This document shows, piece after piece, positions 1 through 6,610 of a stretch of 6,610 nucleotides of DNA. A program made the translations under genes and the position numbers. Origin of the DNA: Ruminococcus sp. UBA1828. Lineage in GTDB: Bacteria; Bacillota; Clostridia; Oscillospirales; Ruminococcaceae. The notes beneath the pieces are model-generated. The model was given only the letters and a program-made list of their open reading frames with translations, was not told the DNA's origin and did not search any database. Each line of letters begins with the position of its first letter. Within the stretch, counting starts at the first letter, position 1. The stretch covers positions 14,013 to 20,622 of the forward strand of contig DDJI01000031.1 of assembly GCA_002338885.1 (NCBI GenBank), given 5' to 3'.

Positions 1-1838
1 GGGAGGCCATGATGAACGCCGTGGCTGCCATATACTCAACAATAGGCGACAGAAAACTAAAACTCAAGGAGTTTGGAGAGCTGCTGCGGCTTATGCTGTC
101 CGACTGCGGCATAGCAAATCCGCCGCAAAAGCTTTTGTCCGTATCCGTTTGCGACGTGTCACGCTCGATAATATACTCAAAAGACGTCGTGTTTGTCATA
201 GGCTTAAACGACGGCAAGTTTCCTCTTGACGCGAAAAAGACGGGAATATTTAACGGCAGAGATTCTGTCGCGCTTGAAAGAGTGGGAATAAAGTTCGAGG
301 CGGGCGAGGCTGACAGAGCAGCTCAGGAGATGTTTATGTGCTACCGCGCACTAAGCTGTGCAGCTAAAAAGCTTTACATCACATACTCAACCGCATCGCC
401 GAACGGAACATCGCTGCGCAGGTCGTATATGCTCATGAAGCTTGACAGGGGAGTTGGCCTGCACCATGTAAAGGCGCATGACTTTTCAGAAGAGTTTTAT
501 TGCAGCACCGAAAAAGCTGCGTTCTATCGGCTGTGCGTGACACGAAGCGCAGACGAACTGACGAAAAATTCAATCCACGCTGCGCTTGAGTGCGACGATG
601 AGTACAGAAAAAAGCTTGCCGAGCTTGAGAGCATCTCAGGCAACAGCTCTTTAAGGCGTCTTACACGCCCGACAGCTAAAAAACTGTTTGCTCCACGCGA
701 CGTAAACATCACCGCAAGCAGAATAGATGTGTATAATCGCTGCAACTTCCGCTACTTTATGAAGTACGGCCTCGACATAAAGGATGTAACGCCGATGGCT
801 GTCGACCCCGCAAACAGAGGCAGCGTCATGCACTATGTGTTCCAGACGGTTCTCGAGCACTTCGGCGCGGAGTATCAAAACGCATCGGATGAAGACATAA
901 ATGCGATTGTCGCACAGGCTTTAAAGGATTATAAGAAGCAGTATCTCGGTGAGGATTTCGGAAAATCGAAGAAGTTTGAAGCGGACTACATGAGACTTCA
1001 CCGAGCATGCGTGGACGTGCTTGTAAATATCCGCGAGGAGTATAAGGTGTCGCTGTTTCGTCCGGTGAGCTTTGAGTACAATTTGAGCGCAGAGGACGGC
1101 GAAAGCATACTTTCTATTCCGATAAACAAAGACCTGAGGATAAATATCCGCGGAGTGGTTGACAGGGTAGATACCTTTACAGGCTCCGACGGCAAGAAAT
1201 ACATAAGGATAATCGATTATAAAACCGGTTCAAAGACACTTAGGTTTGAGGACATATATAACGGCCTGAACTTGCAGATGCTTTTATACATGCTCGCCCT
1301 GACACAGGGCAAAAAAAGCTCCTTCAAGGACTTTGCCCCTGCGGGAGTTCTGTATATGAAGGCGGGATTTTTAAAGTGCGACGACGATTATTCACCTCTT
1401 TCCGACTCCGCCGAACACAGACTGTCGGAGAGCGCACAGCAGCTCAAGCGTTCCGGACTGATAATAGGAAACGACGAGGTCATTGCAGCGATGGACGAGA
1501 ACGTTTCGGGAACTTATCTTCCTGTCACACGTCTGCGGAACGGCGAGTACAGCAAGACATCTTCGCTCATAACGCCTGCCGGTTTTGAACGGCTTGAGAG
1601 GTACGCCAAGGACATGGTGGAGAAATTCGGCAGCGACCTGCTCGACGGAAAGATAGACGTGATGCCTGTGGGCAGCGACAAAACCCACCTTGAATGCGCA
1701 TATTGCGAATTTTCATCGGTCTGCGACAGGCGAAAGTACATGTACAAGCTCATATCAAAAGACGACTCAAAGAAGCTTGAGGAGATAATTTTAAAGCCGG
1801 ATGACAGCTCAAAGGAACAAAAGGAGGGTGAAAACTGA
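1..1838 (+). CDS. addB: AddB, helicase-nuclease subunit B (C-terminal part, 5' end outside window)
   Basis: AddB is the second subunit of the AddAB helicase-nuclease, which processes double-strand breaks for RecA-dependent repair. The frame is open to the window edge (first full codon at 3). The ATG at 9 is an internal Met, because family members are about 1150 residues and this piece has about 611. Counting from that Met, the sequence shows: VFVIGLNDGKFP (61-72), a conserved element of the UvrD-like C-terminal region; GSVMH with nuclease His275; GVVDRVD with Asp385; IIDYKTG with Asp403 and Lys405; and QMLLY (423-427), the QxxxY motif of RecB-family nucleases. Cys245 plus CAYCEFSSVC (Cys563, Cys566, Cys572) match the four ligands of the AddB 4Fe-4S cluster, which pins the nuclease domain together. 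The nuclease therefore looks active. The N-terminal Walker A region cannot be judged here. The stop codon overlaps the addA start by one base, so the two form an operon. Identification is very secure. Confidence 0.95.
   Translation, partial: EAMMNAVAAIYSTIGDRKLKLKEFGELLRLMLSDCGIANPPQKLLSVSVCDVSRSIIYSKDVVFVIGLNDGKFPLDAKKTGIFNGRDSVALERVGIKFEAGEADRAAQEMFMCYRALSCAAKKLYITYSTASPNGTSLRRSYMLMKLDRGVGLHHVKAHDFSEEFYCSTEKAAFYRLCVTRSADELTKNSIHAALECDDEYRKKLAELESISGNSSLRRLTRPTAKKLFAPRDVNITASRIDVYNRCNFRYFMKYGLDIKDVTPMAVDPANRGSVMHYVFQTVLEHFGAEYQNASDEDINAIVAQALKDYKKQYLGEDFGKSKKFEADYMRLHRACVDVLVNIREEYKVSLFRPVSFEYNLSAEDGESILSIPINKDLRINIRGVVDRVDTFTGSDGKKYIRIIDYKTGSKTLRFEDIYNGLNLQMLLYMLALTQGKKSSFKDFAPAGVLYMKAGFLKCDDDYSPLSDSAEHRLSESAQQLKRSGLIIGNDEVIAAMDENVSGTYLPVTRLRNGEYSKTSSLITPAGFERLERYAKDMVEKFGSDLLDGKIDVMPVGSDKTHLECAYCEFSSVCDRRKYMYKLISKDDSKKLEEIILKPDDSSKEQKEGEN
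1821..1827 (+). promoter_or_regulatory. Ribosome binding site of addA, inside the end of addB
   Basis: AAGGAGG lies 10 bases before the ATG at 1838, a near-perfect match to the anti-Shine-Dalgarno sequence. It sits in the last codons of addB, and the addB stop and addA start share an A (TGATG). This supports ATG 1838 as the true start and suggests coupled translation, which would keep the two subunits in balance. Confidence 0.88.
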
Positions 1839-4800
1839 TGCCGCAGTGGACTGACGAACAGCTTGAAGCTATAAACTGCTATGGCAGACCGGTAATCGTC
1901 TCTGCCGCCGCCGGAAGCGGAAAAACCGCTGTCCTGGTTGAAAGAACAATAAGGCTTTTGTGCGACGAAAAGCTTGCAATACCCGCGGACACTCTTCTTG
2001 CGGTTACGTTTACTAACGACGCCGCGGCTCAGATGCGTGAAAAGCTTTCCGCGGCGCTCGAAAACGCAGCCATAGAAATGCCGGAAAACGCATGGATACA
2101 AAAGCAGCAAACGCTCTTGCGGCTTGCTAACATATGCACGATAAATTCTTTCTGCTATGATATGGTGAAAAACAACCTTGCCGACACCGATTTGCAAAGC
2201 GGCGTCAGAATCATGGAAGAAAAGGAGTCGGATATGGTCACGGAGCGCGCCCTCGACGCAGTTATGGAGGACGCCTATGAGAAGTTCCCGCAGGAGACGG
2301 AAAAGCTCATATCTTTGTTTTGCTGCGAAGACGATAAGCCGCTGAGAGAGATGATAATATCATTGAGAAAGTTTCTCCGCTCCATACCGTTCAGCGACGT
2401 GTGGGTGAAAAATGTCACAGAGCGCCTTGACGGCATGCAGATGATAAGCGAAATCATGGCTGACTATGCGGCGCTTGCTGATGAGCGTGCAGAACGCTGC
2501 GCATCGACCGCCGAACGCTTGAGGGGACTTGCCGAGGACCTTGAAAACTATTCAAAGGCAAAGGCTAAATTTCTGCAAAACTGCGACTATGCCGAAAGAA
2601 TCTTAAATGCGTTGGAGCGTGCCGGCGACGACATGGAGGCCTGCGGCGAGGTTTTGTCATCTTTCAGCTGGATACCGATGACCGGAACTACGCGAACCAA
2701 GCAGGAAAAGGAAGACACGACTTACCTCGAGGAGGAAACCTATGAGGAGGCAAAAACCTGCCTGTCAGCCCTGAAAAACGCTTTTTCGGAGCTTGCGGAA
2801 TGCTACGCTGTCTCTGAGGACGAGGCAAAAAAGGACTGTGCATTTGTCAGCAAGGTGTTCAAGCAGCTCCTTGAGTTTGTAAATAAGCTCGAAGAAAACG
2901 TCTGGGAGATAAAAGTAGAGCGAAACGCAATAGACTTTTCAGATACGGAACTGCTGACGGTAAATCTGCTTTTGAACTGTGACAGCTCAGGCAGGACATC
3001 GAGAACGCCTATTGCCGAGGAAATATACCGTTCCGGCAGATATAAGCTGATACTCGTAGACGAGTTTCAGGACGTAAACAACCTTCAGGAGGCAATTTTA
3101 AAAGCTGTTTCTGATACGGACAGCATGGAGTCCATAGGCAGCAACGTGTTTGCCGTGGGCGATGTAAAGCAGTCTATATACCGCTTCCGTCAGGCAAACC
3201 CCAAGATATTCATGCAGACTCGAAGGCTTGCGGAGCAAAGCACGGACGACAAGGGTGTAAAGGAGATACTCTTGACAAAAAACTTCAGGAGCCGTGCCGG
3301 GGTGCTCGACTTTGCCAACTACTTGTTTTCATCCCTCATGAACAGCCGCCTCGGCGAGGTGGAGTACACAAAGGACGAGGAACTTGTATGCGGTGCGAAG
3401 TTTATCGGCGACGATCGCCCCACAGCGTTGATACGTGTGAATTCCGACTTAGAGGAGCAGTCGCCTGTTGCCTTTGATGAGTTTGCGGCGGTTGCGGCGC
3501 AAATAAAAAAGATGCTCGACGAAAAGACGCCGGTAAATGACGGCGGAATCGTAAGACCGTGCCGCCCGTCGGATTTTTGCGTGCTCACGAGAAACAACAT
3601 AACCGGCGATGAGCTTGTAAAGCGTTTTTCGGAACGGGGATTAAAGGTTGCAAGCGAGAATGTCTCGGGCTACCTTGAATCGCGCGAGATTTCGCTCATG
3701 CTTAACCTTTTGAAAATATCGGTCAGCCCCATGAAGGACATCCCTCTTGCGAGCGTAATGCTCTCTCCGATAATGGGCTTCAGCGATGAGGACGTTGCGC
3801 TGATAAAGCTTCACAACAAAAAGAACAGGCTTTATAAAAACATGCTTGAAGTGGCGGACTCGGAAAGAGAAAAAGCCGGGCATGCGGAGCTTGTCAAAAA
3901 GTGCGAGAGCGCAATAAGTCTTGTAAAAAAACTAAAGGTGTACTCCGCAAGCATGCCGCTTACAGGACTTATCAAAAAAATATACGATGCCACCGACGTG
4001 TTTGCCATGGCGGCGGCATACGAGGACGGCAAGCAAAAATGCGCCAACCTTTATCTGCTTCTTGAGTACGCAAAGAACTATGAGAACTCGTCTAACGAAG
4101 GCGTGGCGGGCTTTTTGCAGTACGTTTCATACATATTAAAGACCGGCGGAGACTTTGCAAAGGCTTTGACCGTTACAGAGTCTGACGATGCGGTGGTTGT
4201 AAAAACCATGCACCGCTCAAAGGGACTTGAGTTTCCGTTTGTTTTTCTCTGCCAGCTCACAAAAAAGTTTAACTTTTCGGACACCCATGAAAAACTGCTT
4301 TTAAATGCGGATTACGGAGTGGGACTCAGCTACTACGATTACGCCACGCTGACAAGAAGAAAAACCGTTTTGTCCGAGTATATAAAAAGGAAGAACACAG
4401 AAGAGCTTTTGTCTGAGGAGCTGAGACTTTTGTATGTCGCAGCCACAAGGGCAAAAGAGCAGCTGTTTGTCGTTTTGGACATCACAAGCAGAACATGCGA
4501 GAACGCAAAGCAGTATGCGTATTACATCAACGACCATATGATACCATGCGACCTCTCGGAGAAGGCCAAGTGCATGCAGGACTGGATTGTCATGGCCATG
4601 ACAAAGGACAGCTCCCTTTGCACACTGTTCGGAAGGGAATATAACGAGCAGGATTACTACGATTTTGATACGCCTGATTTAAAAATAATAACGCCTGAAG
4701 CCGACACGGAGCAGGAAACCGGCGAGCAAGCGGCGGATGTGGGAGTGGACAGCGCACTTGCGGAAAAAATCGTGCGGTGCTTTAGCTACAAAAACGACCA

Positions 4801-5440
4801 AAGACTTTGCACCACTCAGGCAAAGGTCTCTGTCTCGGAGCTTGTAAAGGACGATGCGATAAACTTTTTCCCGAAGGTTGCAGACCTAGACGGCACGGTG
4901 ACAGAGCTTACCGCAGCCCAAAAAGGCACAATCATGCACCGCTTTATGCAGCTTGCCGATTACGGAGCGGCCGCAAAGGATATTGAAAGCGAAATATCCA
5001 GGCTGCAAAACAGCGGAGCGCTGAGCAAAATCGAGGCGGACTCCATAAACCGCGACAGCCTCAAAGCGTTTTTTGACGGCGAGATTTATAAGCGCATGAG
5101 CCGCTCCGAGAACGTCATGCGTGAAAAGAGCTTTATTGTTAAGTTTTCCGATATAAATGTCGATGAGGAGCTTTCAAAAATGTATGACGGCACGGACGGA
5201 ATGCTCCAGGGAATTGCCGACTGCATATTTGAAGAGGATGACGGATACGTGCTCGTGGATTATAAGACCGACAGGGTAAAAACCCTTGACGAGCTTGTTC
5301 AAAGGTATTCCGCTCAGCTTGCGCTTTACAAAGCCGCTTTTGATATACTTTTAGATAAGCCGGTAAAGTCCTGCTGTATATACTCTTACAGGTTGTCAAG
5401 CGGTATAGAGGCAAAACTAATAGGCGGCAAAGGTTTTTAA
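1838..5440 (+). CDS. addA: AddA, ATP-dependent helicase-nuclease subunit A
   Basis: AddA is the 3'-5' motor helicase and second nuclease of the cytoplasmic AddAB complex, which unwinds and trims broken DNA ends. The gene is complete: 1200 residues, close to the 1232 of Bacillus subtilis AddA. Superfamily 1A motifs appear in order: Walker A AAAGSGKT (23-30), Ia AVTFTNDAAAQM (55-66), TINSFCYD (101-108), Walker B LVDEFQD (406-412), III VGDVKQSIYRFR (440-451), IV LTKNFRSR (479-486), V VVKTMHRSKGLEFP (787-800) and VI LLYVAATRAKEQL (864-876). An acidic stretch rich in Glu, Asp and Gln (about 944-970) links to the RecB-type nuclease domain: His1034 in GTIMHRF, Asp1128 in GIADCIF, Asp1141 and Lys1143 in LVDYKTD, and QLALY (1160-1164). 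All key residues are present, so both activities should be intact. The start is fixed by the ribosome binding site at 1821 and the one-base overlap with addB. UvrD, PcrA and Rep are excluded by length and by the nuclease domain. Confidence 0.98.
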   Translation: MPQWTDEQLEAINCYGRPVIVSAAAGSGKTAVLVERTIRLLCDEKLAIPADTLLAVTFTNDAAAQMREKLSAALENAAIEMPENAWIQKQQTLLRLANICTINSFCYDMVKNNLADTDLQSGVRIMEEKESDMVTERALDAVMEDAYEKFPQETEKLISLFCCEDDKPLREMIISLRKFLRSIPFSDVWVKNVTERLDGMQMISEIMADYAALADERAERCASTAERLRGLAEDLENYSKAKAKFLQNCDYAERILNALERAGDDMEACGEVLSSFSWIPMTGTTRTKQEKEDTTYLEEETYEEAKTCLSALKNAFSELAECYAVSEDEAKKDCAFVSKVFKQLLEFVNKLEENVWEIKVERNAIDFSDTELLTVNLLLNCDSSGRTSRTPIAEEIYRSGRYKLILVDEFQDVNNLQEAILKAVSDTDSMESIGSNVFAVGDVKQSIYRFRQANPKIFMQTRRLAEQSTDDKGVKEILLTKNFRSRAGVLDFANYLFSSLMNSRLGEVEYTKDEELVCGAKFIGDDRPTALIRVNSDLEEQSPVAFDEFAAVAAQIKKMLDEKTPVNDGGIVRPCRPSDFCVLTRNNITGDELVKRFSERGLKVASENVSGYLESREISLMLNLLKISVSPMKDIPLASVMLSPIMGFSDEDVALIKLHNKKNRLYKNMLEVADSEREKAGHAELVKKCESAISLVKKLKVYSASMPLTGLIKKIYDATDVFAMAAAYEDGKQKCANLYLLLEYAKNYENSSNEGVAGFLQYVSYILKTGGDFAKALTVTESDDAVVVKTMHRSKGLEFPFVFLCQLTKKFNFSDTHEKLLLNADYGVGLSYYDYATLTRRKTVLSEYIKRKNTEELLSEELRLLYVAATRAKEQLFVVLDITSRTCENAKQYAYYINDHMIPCDLSEKAKCMQDWIVMAMTKDSSLCTLFGREYNEQDYYDFDTPDLKIITPEADTEQETGEQAADVGVDSALAEKIVRCFSYKNDQRLCTTQAKVSVSELVKDDAINFFPKVADLDGTVTELTAAQKGTIMHRFMQLADYGAAAKDIESEISRLQNSGALSKIEADSINRDSLKAFFDGEIYKRMSRSENVMREKSFIVKFSDINVDEELSKMYDGTDGMLQGIADCIFEEDDGYVLVDYKTDRVKTLDELVQRYSAQLALYKAAFDILLDKPVKSCCIYSYRLSSGIEAKLIGGKGF

Positions 5441-5446
5441 GAAATG

Positions 5447-5475
5447 TTGACAAGCATTATAAACTGTGATATTAT
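5447..5475 (+). promoter_or_regulatory. Sigma-A type promoter of the peptidase gene
   Basis: A perfect -35 box TTGACA (5447-5452) is followed after exactly 17 bases by TATTAT (5470-5475), five of six matches to TATAAT. A TG one base upstream of the -10 (5467-5468) makes an extended -10. Transcription would begin near the A at 5482, leaving a leader of about 50 bases before the ATG at 5532. The -35 starts only seven bases after the addA stop codon, so the gene can be transcribed independently of addAB. This is a sequence match only, with no expression evidence. Confidence 0.8.
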
Positions 5476-5483
5476 CAATTTAG

Positions 5484-5500
5484 ACAATGCGCGCAATTGT
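5484..5500 (+). repeat. Near-perfect palindrome in the start of the predicted leader
   Basis: ACAA, then the perfect 8-base palindrome TGCGCGCA, then a single extra A, then TTGT form a 17-base dyad with one unpaired base. It lies about 3 to 19 bases downstream of the predicted transcription start in otherwise AT-rich DNA. It could be a repressor operator or a small 5' hairpin that protects the mRNA. It is not followed by a T-run, so it is not an intrinsic terminator. The role is unknown and the short length leaves chance possible. Confidence 0.4.
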
Positions 5501-5514
5501 TAAAATAAACACAG

Positions 5515-5523
5515 AAAGAGGTG
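5515..5523 (+). promoter_or_regulatory. Ribosome binding site of the peptidase gene
   Basis: AAAGAGGTG has a single mismatch to the strong Firmicutes site AAGGAGGTG, and eight bases separate it from the ATG at 5532. It fixes that ATG as the start, which also gives a textbook signal peptide beginning MKKI. Confidence 0.85.
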
Positions 5524-5531
5524 CATAACAA

Positions 5532-6610
5532 ATGAAAAAAATTATATCAGCTGTTGTTTTGCTTGCTATGCTAATTAATATATCACTGCCATGCTATGCA
5601 GCAAATATTGACAATAAAATTCCGAATGACATTGTTTCTTATAGCAACAATGTAATGGCAGAATGCGCCATTATTGCTCAAAGTCAAATTGATCGTTATA
5701 ACAATAGCCAAACTATAATAGGAGTTTCAGAAGTTTACAATACCGCAGGTGAGCTAATAGCGTATTGCTATAATTTTGAACCCGATGGATACGTAATTGT
5801 AACAATTGATGATTATGTTCCGCAGGTTGTTGCGCCTGCGCATGAGACACCATATCCTCACGATACAATTGCGAGTGGAGTGAAGTATGTCTATGGAGGC
5901 GGCCTTAACTTCTGGACGATTGGCACTAATGGTGTTTTAACGGATATTGAAACAGGAATGCAAAGTACGGTGAGTAGTGAAATTGTCCCGTTTAGAGTAG
6001 CGGGTAGTGCCGAGGCAAGGCAAACAAACCTTTCAGCGGTGTTAAATGCAGGTCAAATTCGATCTGCTAATTCAGTTAATGTTAGTACGGATACGATGAT
6101 AACTACGAGTCATATACCTGAAGCGTTTGGAAATCAATCGTATCTTTGCGGTCCTAAGGCAGCAAGTATAGTATTATATTATTTATATTGCTATCGTGGA
6201 TTGTACATACCAAGCTATGTCTTCTCGTATTATGGAAGTCCATGCCAAGGAATTACAGAATATTTGCTGAATAATGGATATCTTATAGGAAGAAACTCTA
6301 CCGGAGATGCGGGCATGTCAGCGTTTAATATGGTAAATGGACTATTGTTTAGTTATACGGGATTAGATGATTTCTTAACTGATATAGGTGCGTCGTCATC
6401 TGTAAGGATGATTTGGATTAATGCAAATTCATTATCAGATTCAATATCTCAAATCAAGCAGTCCATATTACTTGACTATCCTGCTATTGTTTCCACTTCG
6501 TCAACGCCTCAATCATCTTTGATCCCGGATCATTTTTATGTTGTATATGGATATATTGATTATCTTACGTTTACAAGATTCATTGTAAACGATGTAAACG
6601 GAAATCTTGG
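5532..6610 (+). CDS. Secreted papain-like (C39-like) cysteine peptidase with streptopain-type pro-region, 3' end outside window
   Basis: This is probably an exported cysteine peptidase; its substrate cannot be read from the sequence. The frame is open to the right edge (359 full codons). Residues 1-23 form a signal peptide: MKK, a hydrophobic core, then CYA before a likely cleavage at 23/24. Residues about 62-160 (AYCYNFEPDGYVIVTIDDY at 77-95, then YVYGGGLNFW at 119-128) resemble the Spi-like propeptide/inhibitor region found ahead of C10 and C39-like peptidases in Firmicutes. The catalytic domain starts near 193: YLCGPKAASIVLYY (204-217) gives nucleophile Cys206, with Gln202 as a possible oxyanion residue. 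PDHFYVVYGYID (332-343) gives His334, and FIVNDVNGN (350-358) gives Asp354. Four further cysteines (45, 79, 220, 238) would be in the mature or pro-protein. Its own promoter and a lower GC content than addA set it apart from the upstream operon. It may instead be an inactive relative or an adhesion protein with further C-terminal domains beyond the window. Family assignment comes from recognised motifs, without a search. Confidence 0.75.
   Translation, partial: MKKIISAVVLLAMLINISLPCYAANIDNKIPNDIVSYSNNVMAECAIIAQSQIDRYNNSQTIIGVSEVYNTAGELIAYCYNFEPDGYVIVTIDDYVPQVVAPAHETPYPHDTIASGVKYVYGGGLNFWTIGTNGVLTDIETGMQSTVSSEIVPFRVAGSAEARQTNLSAVLNAGQIRSANSVNVSTDTMITTSHIPEAFGNQSYLCGPKAASIVLYYLYCYRGLYIPSYVFSYYGSPCQGITEYLLNNGYLIGRNSTGDAGMSAFNMVNGLLFSYTGLDDFLTDIGASSSVRMIWINANSLSDSISQIKQSILLDYPAIVSTSSTPQSSLIPDHFYVVYGYIDYLTFTRFIVNDVNGNL

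Noticed and set aside
9..11. ATG as the start of a 609-residue AddB
   Set aside because: The frame stays open to the window edge, no ribosome binding site at proper distance is visible, and AddB proteins are about twice this length with a conserved N-terminal half.
1514..2197. Minus-strand open frame of 227 codons across the addB/addA junction
   Set aside because: It lies opposite two strongly conserved coding regions, its product is low-complexity and resembles no known protein, and other minus-strand frames show the same shadow pattern.
1916..2202. AGCGG words (for example 1916-1920 and 2198-2202), the Bacillus subtilis Chi sequence
   Set aside because: A five-base word is common by chance and Chi differs between species, so its presence says nothing about this host without genome-wide counts.
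5370..5392. Hairpin CTGTA/TACAG near the end of addA as a possible terminator
   Set aside because: The stem is only five weak pairs, it lies inside the coding sequence, and no T-run follows.
5433..5437. TTTTT at the addA stop as the tail of an intrinsic terminator
   Set aside because: No complementary stem precedes it; the upstream bases are rich in G and A without matching C and T arms.
5393..5453. TTGTCAA (5393-5399) and TTGACAA (5447-5453) as an inverted repeat
   Set aside because: Seven bases separated by 47, with one arm in addA coding sequence and the other being the -35 box; easily expected by chance.
5583..5597. Cys21 of the peptidase as a lipoprotein lipobox cysteine
   Set aside because: The residues before it are S-L-P, with Pro at -1 and Ser at -3, which does not fit the Leu-x-Gly/Ala-Cys pattern; a signal peptidase I site after CYA fits better.

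Overview
The window reads as part of a bacterial chromosome, most likely from the Firmicutes and probably Clostridia. The grounds are the AddAB-type recombination nuclease rather than RecBCD, strong AGGAGG-type ribosome binding sites, and frequent ATA isoleucine codons. AddAB protein sequence alone does not fix the genus, so the taxon is an inference. Three protein-coding genes, all on the + strand, fill the window. No RNA gene, insertion sequence, CRISPR array or phage gene was seen.

Positions 1-1838 hold the C-terminal half of addB, cut by the left edge. It has the UvrD-like C-terminal helicase fold remnant, a RecB-type nuclease domain and all four cysteines of the AddB iron-sulfur cluster. 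Positions 1838-5440 hold a complete addA of 1200 codons, with every superfamily 1 helicase motif and an intact nuclease domain. The two genes share one base (TGATG) and are almost certainly translated together. Their products form the AddAB helicase-nuclease, which resects double-strand breaks and prepares 3' tails for RecA.

The 91-base gap (5441-5531) carries a very good sigma-A promoter with an extended -10, a short GC-rich dyad just after the predicted transcription start, and a ribosome binding site. No terminator for addA was found.

Positions 5532-6610 hold the start of a third gene, cut by the right edge. It encodes an exported protein with a signal peptide, an N-terminal region like the streptopain-type propeptide/inhibitor region, and a papain-fold (C39-like) cysteine peptidase domain with visible Cys, His and Asp. 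Its base composition is clearly more AT-rich than addAB (about 38% against 48% GC in hand-counted samples) and it has its own promoter. It is therefore functionally separate from the recombination operon and may have a different history.

I found no convincing new biological system. The peptidase gene and its promoter region are the part most worth a second look.
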